From assembly GCA_002506825.1 (NCBI GenBank), contig DAYH01000023.1, positions 90,624-154,623 of the forward strand: a DNA stretch of 64,000 bases, in the 5' to 3' direction. This DNA comes from Euryarchaeota archaeon UBA103 (lineage in GTDB: Archaea; Thermoplasmatota; Poseidoniia; Poseidoniales; Thalassarchaeaceae). Below the pieces are notes generated by a model. It did not search any database and had not been told where the DNA came from. It was given only the letters and a program-made list of their open reading frames with translations. Shown here piece after piece: positions 52,447-61,557 of this stretch. The position numbers were made by a program, and so were the translations under genes. Each line of letters opens with the position of its first letter. Within the stretch, counting starts at the first letter, position 1.

Positions 52447-53358
52447 ATGTGTATCTTTTGCAGTCATAGGGAGATTGCTAGCATCCAAGTTGAGGACTCC
52501 CCCACTATTCTAATTGCTGGTTCAATTGTTGTTACTGCATGTACCATTTACAATAGAAGAGTAAAGAGTGAGGGGCCTGAGAATGAGAAGTCGGAGAATG
52601 GCGAGTCTGATTCTGTCAAGCTGAAGAATGGGAGGAGTGATAGAAAAAGAGAGCTTCGAGTTTCTGGCATCTTGTGTTCTATCTCTGGATTCTTACTATT
52701 GATGTTCTTTGTGTCTCCACTTATGTTGGCTGAAGGAAGCGTTCCAGAGCTATCTGGCAGAGCCAACGCGATTGACTACATGGATGGAGGGAGCTGGGGG
52801 AATAATAATCACGATGAGGAAGGGGATTTAGGTCATAATCAGTCAGCTCATGGTGGATCATTCGCTTGGTCTGAATTGAATCCAGTGTTTGGTTTTGTGT
52901 ATGCCTTTGGCGATATTAACTGCCATCAGAAACATGATCGCTCATGGTCGATAAATGAGAATCAGATGCCAGTTTGTGCCAGAGATGTGGGAATATTCAT
53001 GGGATTCTTCATGGGATCATTATTCTTCAGATTACGGGGCCTCAATAGATGGACGGTTAGGGATTCTTTCCTTTCTGTTTTTGATGATGACTCAATAAAA
53101 TCTGTCTATCTTAATGACGGGCGTATGAGACTAATGTTACTATTTTTGGCACTGGGCATTGTACCTATGGCGATTGACGGATTTACTCAATTACTAACTC
53201 AATATGAATCTACCAATATGGTCAGAGTAATCACCGGTTTCATGGCTGGTTTTGTCATAGGTTGGTTTACCAGCTCAGCCCTATCATCCAGGCCAGAGTT
53301 ATTTGATTCCGCTTCCTCTGTCGTACTGCCTGCTGGTTCGAAATTGATTTTAAAATAA
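52447..53358 (+). CDS. DUF2085-family membrane protein
   Basis: 303 residues. The core has the DUF2085 pattern: CHQKHDRSWSINENQMPVCARDVGIFMGFFMGSLFFRLRG followed by LALGIVPMAIDGFTQLLTQYESTNMVRVITGFMAG. The CH and CAR Cys plus His make a possible metal site at the membrane face. The N-terminal ~100 residues add a CxxC-containing start (MCIFCSHRE), a Glu/Ser-rich stretch and another hydrophobic segment. Function of the family is unknown. It abuts the convergent tmk-like gene with no intervening base. Confidence 0.75.
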   Translation: MCIFCSHREIASIQVEDSPTILIAGSIVVTACTIYNRRVKSEGPENEKSENGESDSVKLKNGRSDRKRELRVSGILCSISGFLLLMFFVSPLMLAEGSVPELSGRANAIDYMDGGSWGNNNHDEEGDLGHNQSAHGGSFAWSELNPVFGFVYAFGDINCHQKHDRSWSINENQMPVCARDVGIFMGFFMGSLFFRLRGLNRWTVRDSFLSVFDDDSIKSVYLNDGRMRLMLLFLALGIVPMAIDGFTQLLTQYESTNMVRVITGFMAGFVIGWFTSSALSSRPELFDSASSVVLPAGSKLILK

Positions 53359-54705
53359 TCAGATAGATTTCATAGTCCACCATGAGATAAGATCATCTTC
53401 ATCCTTGGGCAAGGGGAACGAGCCTCTTCCAGGGCCAAGTATAGCTATCCTTTCTAACGTAGATTTTACCGCCGAAGGATATTTTCCAGATCTGATTATT
53501 TGTCCCATTGCGAATCGGATGTGAGTATCAGGATTTTTCTTCATCCATTTCATAATAATATCCCTGAGGGGCCATATTGCGATTGCTAGACGACCGAATG
53601 GTCGGGATTCATCATTCATCTGTGAACGTGGTGCCTCCCTTCCGATTAGAGCCCTGTGCTGATGTATACAGCCCAATTTTTCATTTAGATACCTCACAAT
53701 TGTCTGCGTATGCCTCTCAGAAACAGATCTTACTGGTCCCAACGACTTCCTAAGTTCCCTGATATTTGCTGTTCTCATAAGGGACAATGTTCCACAGATT
53801 GAGGAGAAAGAGTGCGATAGAACTCTCTTTGGGACATCTGATCTCTCTCCTTCTAATAATTCACCGAGGACATCTGAATGAGATTTTTGAAAATTCTTGA
53901 GGACCCTCCAGGGAGAGTTCCCATCTAGCCATTCTTGTTCTCCAATTGCAGGTTTTACACCTAGTCCCTGTAGTGTAGACTGGCCCCTTGAAGATATTAT
54001 TAGTTCGCTGACTAGATTCCTATCTACCACTTCAGATAAAACATTCACAGGTTCGGGACGGGAATGCATGAAGTTTCTAATCAGAGATTTGAGCTTCATT
54101 TTGAAATCGTCTTCTGAACCTTCGTTAAGAACAGGGCCTATGATGGCCCCCATATCGAAAGGGGTTGGCATCTCAATATTTCCAGATAGTAACTCACGGT
54201 AGCCCTGTCTTATCATGATCTGAAGTTCACTAGTCTCGAAATATTCCTCTTTATCGGAATGGGCTCTCAGTGTTCCGCTCTTTATCCTATCCAAGGCGAC
54301 ACTTGGATCGCAATCAACCCAAATACAGAGATCTGGCACTAAGGCTGCTGAATTCATATGCGCCACTCTTTCTATCCCTAGTTTCCCTACTATTCCCTGA
54401 TATACCAATGATGAGTGTATGTTCCTCTCACTTACTACCCCAATTCCAGATTCTAATCTTGGAAGTATCCAACCATGCGAGTGATCGACCCTATCCGCCG
54501 CGAATAGGCCCGCTTCTCTCTCAGGACTTGTTGTTTTCTTTCTGACGGAGTCAATTGCCAGCCGACCTAGAGGATGGTCTCTTCTGGGCTCTCCGGTTAC
54601 ACTGACCGATACGAAGGGAAACTCCTTCCTCATTACCTCAGATACTACCTTCGTTGCTAGGCCTTTGCCACTGCCATCGCCCCCCTCAATAGTAATCAGG
54701 TACAT
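53359..54705 (-). CDS. dTMP-kinase-like protein with a ~240-residue C-terminal extension
   Basis: 448 residues, against about 200 for ordinary dTMP kinases. The N-terminal half is a P-loop nucleoside monophosphate kinase: ITIEGGDGSGKGLATKV (Walker A), GEPRRDHPLGRLAIDSVR, then LFAADRVDHSHGWILPRLESG and SERNIHSSLVYQG where the usual DRYxxSxxAYQ has Glu-Arg-Asn, and DLCIWVDCDPSVALDRI. Past residue ~210 an uncharacterised segment follows (WLDGNSPWRVLKNFQKSHSDVL and LGPGRGSFPLPKDEDD), helical and basic, with no recognised motif. Likely dTTP synthesis; the extension might be regulatory or a second domain. Downstream member of the 53-56 kb minus-strand operon. Confidence 0.78.
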   Translation of the reverse strand: MYLITIEGGDGSGKGLATKVVSEVMRKEFPFVSVSVTGEPRRDHPLGRLAIDSVRKKTTSPEREAGLFAADRVDHSHGWILPRLESGIGVVSERNIHSSLVYQGIVGKLGIERVAHMNSAALVPDLCIWVDCDPSVALDRIKSGTLRAHSDKEEYFETSELQIMIRQGYRELLSGNIEMPTPFDMGAIIGPVLNEGSEDDFKMKLKSLIRNFMHSRPEPVNVLSEVVDRNLVSELIISSRGQSTLQGLGVKPAIGEQEWLDGNSPWRVLKNFQKSHSDVLGELLEGERSDVPKRVLSHSFSSICGTLSLMRTANIRELRKSLGPVRSVSERHTQTIVRYLNEKLGCIHQHRALIGREAPRSQMNDESRPFGRLAIAIWPLRDIIMKWMKKNPDTHIRFAMGQIIRSGKYPSAVKSTLERIAILGPGRGSFPLPKDEDDLISWWTMKSI

Positions 54706-54708
54706 TGC

Positions 54709-55464
54709 TCAATCCTCCTTAGAGTGAACATCGTAGAATTGGCCCCTAGAAAGTCCCACAAGGGCCATTCCAGAGAGAGTTAAGAGAGGACCAACGAACA
54801 TTAATCCTCCGCTCCAGAGTCCTAAGAAAGAAAGTCCCCAGGTTTTCTTGTAACTGATTCCTTTTCTTGCCTCGAGTCCCCCCGCGACTCCGGCAAGACC
54901 AGTCAGTAGAGTAAAAACCGCAAATATTGTAGCAATCAATACTGATTCACCCAGATAGCTTTCACCCTGCATGTCCAATACTTGCGTCCCTTCTCCCTCG
55001 ATCAAAGTTATCGTAAACTGGGAGTAATCTCCAGGAATTAGTAATACATGGACAGTCACATTTCCAGTGTGTGCTACTTCCAACTTAACCGGCCTACGTG
55101 GAACATCTTCGATTGAGAATCTACCGCCTGAGTTTGTTGAATCGCTGCCTACTACTATTCCATCCTCGTCATAAAGTAAAACCTCAATATCGCTTACACC
55201 TTCCGCACCTGACGAGTTACTAACTAGTTCTGAAATGACTATTCCTTCGACGTCTGCTGTCCCTCCCGATTCCTCAACTTGTCCCGAAAGAATATCACTC
55301 ACATTGCCCGAAATTAGCATTATTCCTATGACGAAACCTAACAGTCCACCAATCCCTATTAATACCGCTCCGAGATTCCTAGTAGCAGAATCCGTAGAGA
55401 GGTCGGAAAGCCACATTTGAAGACTGGAAGAGCTATCCAAATCATCATCAAAGTCATCGATCAT
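54709..55464 (-). CDS. Membrane protein with a beta-sandwich (carboxypeptidase-regulatory-like) domain
   Basis: 251 residues from the ATG at 55464, which has GAGGGG about 9 bases upstream and overlaps the previous stop; the frame is open further upstream but would run through the neighbouring gene. One N-terminal membrane segment (GAVLIGIGGLLGFVIGIML), a beta-rich domain of about 90 residues with VEGIVISELV...DIEVLLYDEDGIVVGSDSTNSGG typical of CarboxypepD_reg/CNA-B modules, then three further membrane segments. A cell-surface structural or sensing role is inferred. Three bases before the tmk-like gene. Confidence 0.65.
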   Translation of the reverse strand: MIDDFDDDLDSSSSLQMWLSDLSTDSATRNLGAVLIGIGGLLGFVIGIMLISGNVSDILSGQVEESGGTADVEGIVISELVSNSSGAEGVSDIEVLLYDEDGIVVGSDSTNSGGRFSIEDVPRRPVKLEVAHTGNVTVHVLLIPGDYSQFTITLIEGEGTQVLDMQGESYLGESVLIATIFAVFTLLTGLAGVAGGLEARKGISYKKTWGLSFLGLWSGGLMFVGPLLTLSGMALVGLSRGQFYDVHSKED

Positions 55465-56512
55465 TGAGCATCCCCTCATCCTCTTGTGATAGTGGAGGGA
55501 GATTAAGCTGTTCATTATGCCGATTAACAGTTTCTGGAGTTTTTTTATCCGCAGGCAAGTCATCCTGCCTCAAAAATATGAAGATTATCAGTAGAATCAA
55601 GCCTCCGATAGTTATCAAGACATTGTCTGAGAAACTGGAATCCTGTGCATCCTCACAAGACGATACACAGATATTTGCCTCAACGCCTGAGAGATTTGTC
55701 ATTTGAACAAGGTACATGCTAGACCAATTCTTCCCAGTTATCCAAAATTCTGAATCTGAGATATGAGCGATTCCATTGAGGACATTGTTGTAGCCATTAT
55801 CATTTTTAGAAGAGAGATGGCTGGCATCATAGTCTCCCAACACCGTGCCATTAGAGGGATCGAATACCAGAATCCTATCCTGTTGCCAAATATTGGCCAG
55901 TACTCTTGGCCCGGACGGAGTGTTGACACATTCCAACTCATTTATTCTATTTATCAGGTTACCAAAACTATCTTTGACTGAAATTGTCCTTTCAATCTCA
56001 AAAGTTTCTGGGTTGCGAAAAGAAACAGTAGAAGTTCCATTGGACATGACAAATGAGTTCCCGTCAAAGCATATTCCCCAGCCCTCCCCTTCATACTCGT
56101 AAGAAGATATCTCAGACAGATTATCCATCTCAAAAACATATGCGGTTTGAGTCTCCCAAGTGAGCATGATGATGGTATTATTGTACACTGTTATTCCTTC
56201 TGAGAAGATTGAGTCATTGAATGATTTCGATCTAATTATATCGCCGGTCCATGGATTGACTTCTCTTAAAGACGAATGGCCGTACAATCCAGTACTTTCG
56301 TATATACTACCATTATACATCTCTAGCCCCTGTGTAAAAGCTTCATCATGATGATTATGTTCGCTTAGTATCACGATTTCATGTTCAATAGATTCATCGT
56401 ATTTGGTGGTATTTTCAGCTTGTACTAATGATGAAAATAAGATCGATAAGACGAGGTAGGCGAGGAGTAAACCACTCCGCCTTGTACGACGCATGTACGA
56501 ACGATGCTCCAT
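55454..56512 (-). CDS. Glutaminyl-peptide cyclotransferase-like protein (plant/bacterial type), membrane anchored
   Basis: 352 residues. Signal peptide about 1-30 and a C-terminal membrane segment near 310-325 (NVLITIGGLILLIIFIFL). The body is a five-bladed propeller of the glutamine cyclotransferase family: HDEAFTQGLEMYNGSIYESTGLYGHSSLREVNPWTGDI, FSEGITVYNNTIIMLTWETQTAYVFEMDNL and the GEGWGICFDGNSFVMSNGTSTVSFRNP block. It would form pyroglutamate at N termini of secreted proteins and would act outside the cell. It is first in an operon with the membrane protein at 54709 and the tmk-like gene. Confidence 0.85.
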   Translation of the reverse strand: MEHRSYMRRTRRSGLLLAYLVLSILFSSLVQAENTTKYDESIEHEIVILSEHNHHDEAFTQGLEMYNGSIYESTGLYGHSSLREVNPWTGDIIRSKSFNDSIFSEGITVYNNTIIMLTWETQTAYVFEMDNLSEISSYEYEGEGWGICFDGNSFVMSNGTSTVSFRNPETFEIERTISVKDSFGNLINRINELECVNTPSGPRVLANIWQQDRILVFDPSNGTVLGDYDASHLSSKNDNGYNNVLNGIAHISDSEFWITGKNWSSMYLVQMTNLSGVEANICVSSCEDAQDSSFSDNVLITIGGLILLIIFIFLRQDDLPADKKTPETVNRHNEQLNLPPLSQEDEGMLNDR

Positions 56513-56570
56513 CGGTGTTAAAATACGTCTTAGAACCGATTCATCCTAGTTACAACACGGAGTGTTGAGT

Positions 56571-59500
56571 ATGCCGAGTCGAGAATGTCGTGATTCTACA
56601 GTAAGTGCCACTTTTTTGGCCGTATTGCTAATTGTGACTAGTTTGTCTCCTTTGGCGTTAGCTGAAGAGATCGAAGATGATGAAACGCACAGCTTTGTTG
56701 GCGACCTTAGTGAGTTCAATCCGGATGCCGAAGGAAGGCAATACCTATTCTCCGAATCCCCAATTCCGATTTATTCTGCAACAGGATTCCTGAAGTCACA
56801 ATGGCGTTCGGCCGGTTATCCAGATTTGTCCCTGCCATTTTCGGAGTCCTATGTCAATTCTAGATCAACTACAAGGAACTGTGAAAACGCCTGGAGCGTG
56901 GGAGATACTGATGATGTCGCTACAGCAGGGGGATCGATAGCGGCTACTGTGCAGAAAGTTTCCAGTAATTCGGCGATCTTTGTGGAAGATGGCCAAGTTA
57001 TACCTTCAACTACGCTAAATGATATTGCTTCAACTTGGGAGTCTACGATATTTCCTACTGTAACCAGCTATTTTGGTTCCGCTCCGGATGTAGATAGTAC
57101 TTGCCAGATTGAGATAGTCATATTCTCAATAGATGGCGGTGGTGGAATAGGCGGTTATTTCGTCCCAGGTCTTTCATCGTCTAAGGAGTCAGTATTCATG
57201 GATATTGATGATCTGAGTTGGAGGAACACCATTCTAGCCCATGAATTCCAGCACTTACTGCATAATGCTAGGGACCCTTTCGAGTATATCTGGATTGATG
57301 AAGGAGCCGCTGATATGGCCGCCTACCTTTGTTTTGGGGTTACCAGCTCCCTGACTGGCCATGCGAATGAATGGTCGCAGAATTCCAATATGAGTGTCAG
57401 GTGGTGGAATCAGAGGATAGCAGATTATGGTGCTGGTTTCTTGTTCTTAATGTACCTATCAGATAAGTTGGGAGGGGCTTCTGCCATATCCACATTGGTT
57501 GCCGATACCGACACCGGTAGTAAAGGAATAGAAGACCTGGCTTCCAACCCCCCTGCCGGCTCGATCCCGATTGGAACCACAATGAGCGATATTTTTGCTA
57601 ATTTCACTCTCGCTGTATCAGTTGATAGTGGACAGGGGGCTTTTGGCTTCTCAAATCTTGACTTGAGCGCTGGTTGTACTGCGGCGTATGTTTGTAAGGC
57701 CCAGATGAGTGGTTTTAACGATCAGTGGGTCAATCCATGGACAAGCTCCCTACAAGAGTTGGAGGGATGGGGAATGAGGGCTTACAAGTTTAATCAAGGC
57801 TCTGGCGCCCCCTTGAATATCATGGTTCAACCCTCTGAATTCGGATTCGAGGGTGCTTTACTGGCCAAAGATAGCAGTACAGGAAGCTGGTCAATGAGTA
57901 GAATGAGGGTCGACCAGGTTACTGGCTCTGTGACGGGACTCATCCATGACTTTGGATCAGACATAGATGAGGTGTGGATGACGACTTGGTATGAGTCCGC
58001 AGTTGATGATTGCGATTACAACTATGCCACTTGTGGAATTACCAGTGGTAGTTATCCCACTGCAACTGTAACTGTTCAAGCGATGCTAGTCACCGATCCT
58101 GCAGAAGTATCGATTGATTCGATCGATGATTTTGACAGAGACTCTGATGGATTATCAGACAGTGTGCAGATTGACTTAGGAGTAGTTTCTAACTCGTTTT
58201 TTGAAATACTTGAGGTAACGGTGGATGCTTTCTCCAACAACACTCTTGTGGATAGCAAAGTATTCTCCTTGACCGCGGGGAACAGTGTTTCTACTGAAAA
58301 GAGTGTTTGGTTCACTCCTCCTTATTCAGGACAGTGGACTTTCGGGGTAAGCATAAACGATGTGACATCTGAACTTGTGGACCAAGCTTTCTCCTTGCCA
58401 ATTGATTTGAGTAACATGAAACCAGTTGCTTCTATTTCTGTCTCTACAAACTCAACCCAAACCTGGTTACCAGTCAATATGTTTGGATCGGGCTATGATG
58501 AATGGGGCTTCGGCATGGAGAATGGATCTTTCTCTAAGAATGAAACTCCCATAGCATACTATTGGGATTTAGGCGATAACGTATCTTCAACGCTAAAGAA
58601 TCCTGTTCATCAGTATCTGGAGCCTGGCATTTACCCTGTCGTCCTTACGGTAATGGACCAAGGAGGTTACTTCTCAGAGTCTCAGACTTGGACTGTAATG
58701 GTCGAAGACACTAGTGACCCAATACCTGAAATTTCAGTAGAGGGAGTTGTAGTTTCAGAAGAGTTGGTTTTACTGACTAATCAGCAGGTAATGTTTTCCG
58801 CCCTCGGGACTACGGATAATTTACCACTAGAAGAGCTGTATTTCGAGTGGAATTGGGGTGATGGAGAAATTGAGTCTGGAATTGGGCTCTTCGAATCTAG
58901 TCATTCTTGGGTGGATGGCAGTGCCGAGGGAATTGTATACACCCTTTCCCTATTGGTTAGTGATGGCATTCATGAAGTTGAGCACACAATTTTCATCAAG
59001 ATTCTGAATAGGGTTCCTCAGCAGATTTACGATGCTCAGCTCCAGACATATACCCTTACTCCACTGGCCCTTCCCTCTGTTTTCACAGATAGTGACGGAA
59101 TGATCGTGGACTATGAATGGTCTTTCGAGGAAGGAGTCAATCTCGATGGAGGGGGCATGACTATGACTTCAGATTACTCTCAGACTTCATCTGATGCGGC
59201 CAACCCAGTCGTGGGATGGTTGACGCCTGGATTGAAAAATATCAGTCTTACAGTAACAGATGATGATGGGAACTCAACATTCGCAGTACTGCAGGTAAAT
59301 GTGATCAATCAGAGGCCAGTCGCAGTTTTCTCGAGGCCTAGCGATGGAAATGTGGAGACAACTTACACATTCACTAGCTACTCTTTCGACCCCGATGGAG
59401 ACTCGTCCCAATTGTCTACATTTTGGACAATATCTGATTTAGAAGATCCTATTGAAAATGTCTCTTCAGTCAGTCATACATTCATGAGTCCGGGACTCTA

Positions 59501-60674
59501 CACCGTAACCCTGACCGTTACAGATGTACTTGGCCTAGAGTCCGCCCAGAAGTCGTTCACCTTGAGAATAGAAAATCCCCTTCCTGTCCCGGATATAGAT
59601 TTCTCTTGCCCTAGTGTCAATGATAGCATACTTGAAAGAGAGCCTTTCGAGGAGGAGCAGGTAATTTGGCAGATTCCTCAGACAGAAGCGGGTGGTGCAT
59701 TCATCTCACCAGGAAGTCTGATGAAATTTGATGGATCTAAAAGCTACGACTCTGACCCCGCTTTCATTGACAAGACCTCTACAGACCAGAATAGTGAGGA
59801 TTGGAATGGAATTACAAGATGGATTTGGGATTTTGGCGATGCCACTCCTCAAGTTGAAGGAGCAGTGGTGTGGCATCAATATTCTATTCCTGGCACTTAC
59901 ACTGTGACCCTCACAGTTGTAGATGGTTTCGAGGGAGGAGAGACCAACTCAACATACATCCTTGTCATTGTTTCCAAATCTCCTGAAATTCTGACTACCA
60001 ATCCTGTTTCGTCAGATTATGTCAATATTGGAGACCTTGTTTCACTGAATTACAGTGTTTTCGATCAAGACCTAGAAGATGGCCTTGTTGCGTGGATGGA
60101 TATTGACTCATCCGTAGATACGGATGGAGACGGCGATTCTACAAATGACAATGATAGGTCGCTATCGGGAGATTTGATAGTCAGATGGGACCTAGATGCT
60201 AGTATCGATTCAAATGGAGACGGAGATTACAAAAATGACTGGGACTGGAATCCACAGAATTGGAATGAGGAGGGAGAAATTAGGATAACTATGCAGGTAT
60301 GTGATGCAGTAAATGTGTGTATCGATAGGGATTATGTGATCACTGTATTATCCACCGAGGATGAATATGTCCCTAAGTCCCTCTCCGATCTAACTTGGGA
60401 AGACATAGTCCCCAACAAGGAGAGCGGTGGACTTCTAGCTCTTGTCGGGCTCGTTCTCGTTTTAGGCTGGATAATCATGAGGCAAAAGGATGAAGAGGAG
60501 CTCGACGCCGACGAAATGATGGAAACCTACGATGTCGATGAAGTTGAGGCCGATGGGGGGTTGCCCGGAATGGATCAGCATAAGCCTCCACCTCAGCCGA
60601 AGTACCTGTCTCAAGAAGAGCGTCGTGATTCTGACTCCGGTTATGTGCGCCCGATTAGAACAAGGAGGCGTTGA
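56571..60674 (+). CDS. Secreted zinc metalloprotease-like protein with PKD domains, C-terminally anchored
   Basis: 1367 residues from the ATG at 56571 (TTG at 56562 in frame). Signal sequence about 1-32 (TFLAVLLIVTSLSPLALAEE). Near 57235-57310 is LAHEFQHLLHN followed about 20 residues later by WIDEGAADMAAYL, the HExxH...E zinc site of gluzincin-type peptidases resembling hyicolysin (M30) or similar families. From about residue 590 there are several PKD-type domains (YYWDLGDNVSSTLKNPVHQY, WIWDFGDATPQ...GTYTVTLTV), then acidic DTDGDGDST calcium-type repeats, a TM near 60430-60480 and a Lys/Glu cytoplasmic tail. The catalytic assignment is from the motif; target proteins unknown. Confidence 0.8.
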   Translation: MPSRECRDSTVSATFLAVLLIVTSLSPLALAEEIEDDETHSFVGDLSEFNPDAEGRQYLFSESPIPIYSATGFLKSQWRSAGYPDLSLPFSESYVNSRSTTRNCENAWSVGDTDDVATAGGSIAATVQKVSSNSAIFVEDGQVIPSTTLNDIASTWESTIFPTVTSYFGSAPDVDSTCQIEIVIFSIDGGGGIGGYFVPGLSSSKESVFMDIDDLSWRNTILAHEFQHLLHNARDPFEYIWIDEGAADMAAYLCFGVTSSLTGHANEWSQNSNMSVRWWNQRIADYGAGFLFLMYLSDKLGGASAISTLVADTDTGSKGIEDLASNPPAGSIPIGTTMSDIFANFTLAVSVDSGQGAFGFSNLDLSAGCTAAYVCKAQMSGFNDQWVNPWTSSLQELEGWGMRAYKFNQGSGAPLNIMVQPSEFGFEGALLAKDSSTGSWSMSRMRVDQVTGSVTGLIHDFGSDIDEVWMTTWYESAVDDCDYNYATCGITSGSYPTATVTVQAMLVTDPAEVSIDSIDDFDRDSDGLSDSVQIDLGVVSNSFFEILEVTVDAFSNNTLVDSKVFSLTAGNSVSTEKSVWFTPPYSGQWTFGVSINDVTSELVDQAFSLPIDLSNMKPVASISVSTNSTQTWLPVNMFGSGYDEWGFGMENGSFSKNETPIAYYWDLGDNVSSTLKNPVHQYLEPGIYPVVLTVMDQGGYFSESQTWTVMVEDTSDPIPEISVEGVVVSEELVLLTNQQVMFSALGTTDNLPLEELYFEWNWGDGEIESGIGLFESSHSWVDGSAEGIVYTLSLLVSDGIHEVEHTIFIKILNRVPQQIYDAQLQTYTLTPLALPSVFTDSDGMIVDYEWSFEEGVNLDGGGMTMTSDYSQTSSDAANPVVGWLTPGLKNISLTVTDDDGNSTFAVLQVNVINQRPVAVFSRPSDGNVETTYTFTSYSFDPDGDSSQLSTFWTISDLEDPIENVSSVSHTFMSPGLYTVTLTVTDVLGLESAQKSFTLRIENPLPVPDIDFSCPSVNDSILEREPFEEEQVIWQIPQTEAGGAFISPGSLMKFDGSKSYDSDPAFIDKTSTDQNSEDWNGITRWIWDFGDATPQVEGAVVWHQYSIPGTYTVTLTVVDGFEGGETNSTYILVIVSKSPEILTTNPVSSDYVNIGDLVSLNYSVFDQDLEDGLVAWMDIDSSVDTDGDGDSTNDNDRSLSGDLIVRWDLDASIDSNGDGDYKNDWDWNPQNWNEEGEIRITMQVCDAVNVCIDRDYVITVLSTEDEYVPKSLSDLTWEDIVPNKESGGLLALVGLVLVLGWIIMRQKDEEELDADEMMETYDVDEVEADGGLPGMDQHKPPPQPKYLSQEERRDSDSGYVRPIRTRRR

Positions 60675-60675
60675 A

Positions 60676-61557
60676 ATGAACCTTGTTAAGAGGCGTAAAT
60701 TTTTGTCTGTTTTAGTCAATTTTTCTCTAGTATTTCCAGCTTCTTTTTTCGCTTTGATGATTCTATTTTCTCCAATTGCCTCTGCACAATCCACCGGCTC
60801 ATGCGATGTTCCAGCAGTGAATAACCCAACTACATCAAATAGTATTTCTTTGGATTCTGTAGAGGATCGTTTCTGGAGCGATGACACGCCCCTTTACGAC
60901 CTGAGATCTGACGTCTTTGTAGACTTCACCGTTGACAATGATAGTGCGACTTCAGTATCCATGAAACTAGTTCCCGGATACATGTATACGTTTTGTATAA
61001 GCATAACGAGCAATCAAGATGACCCTCCTGTGAACCCCAGCTCTGATATCTATCTGATGACTGAGCCGAACTGGGATAGGTATGTCATCGATTATGAACT
61101 AAGGGAGAGCGATGATTTCTTTGAAGCGTTTGACCAACTTCCCGTGGAATGGCGAGATATGGATGACTGGCTTCCTTTCAGAGATGTTCACGCATATGAG
61201 GATACCACCTATGTTGAATTCTCGGTCGCTATTGACTCCCCTGGATCAGGTTTCTTCGGAGGCGGTAATATCGCCTACTACCTAGTAATAGATGGATGGG
61301 ACAATAGAAGGCACACTAATGCGGATGCTAGTGGCGGAGATATCGATGTTGAGGTCCTGATAGATGTCGAAGAAAGGCTGAATATCCCCAAATTTACTGC
61401 CACTCTTCTAGTCGGCTCACTACCACTTGCTTGTATAATATTGCCAATGATCATCCATATGAGATACATGGCCAATGGAAAAGAAAATATCGAAGCTGAA
61501 GAAAGGCGCGAGCTTCCTTACCTAGACAATGAAAACACAGATTTTCGAGACACCTAG
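60676..61557 (+). CDS. Secreted protein with C-terminal membrane anchor, unknown function
   Basis: 293 residues from the ATG at 60676, which has AGGAGG 8 bases upstream, overlapping the end of the metalloprotease gene's ribosome-binding environment; a frame open from 60532 is a read-through of the neighbour. Signal peptide about 1-37 (FSLVFPASFFALMILFSPIASA). The mature part has acidic patches (WRDMDDWLPFRDVHAYEDTTYVEFSV) and one near-C-terminal helix (ATLLVGSLPLACIILPMIIHM). Not recognised. Likely co-transcribed with the upstream metalloprotease as a partner surface protein. Confidence 0.7.
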   Translation: MNLVKRRKFLSVLVNFSLVFPASFFALMILFSPIASAQSTGSCDVPAVNNPTTSNSISLDSVEDRFWSDDTPLYDLRSDVFVDFTVDNDSATSVSMKLVPGYMYTFCISITSNQDDPPVNPSSDIYLMTEPNWDRYVIDYELRESDDFFEAFDQLPVEWRDMDDWLPFRDVHAYEDTTYVEFSVAIDSPGSGFFGGGNIAYYLVIDGWDNRRHTNADASGGDIDVEVLIDVEERLNIPKFTATLLVGSLPLACIILPMIIHMRYMANGKENIEAEERRELPYLDNENTDFRDT

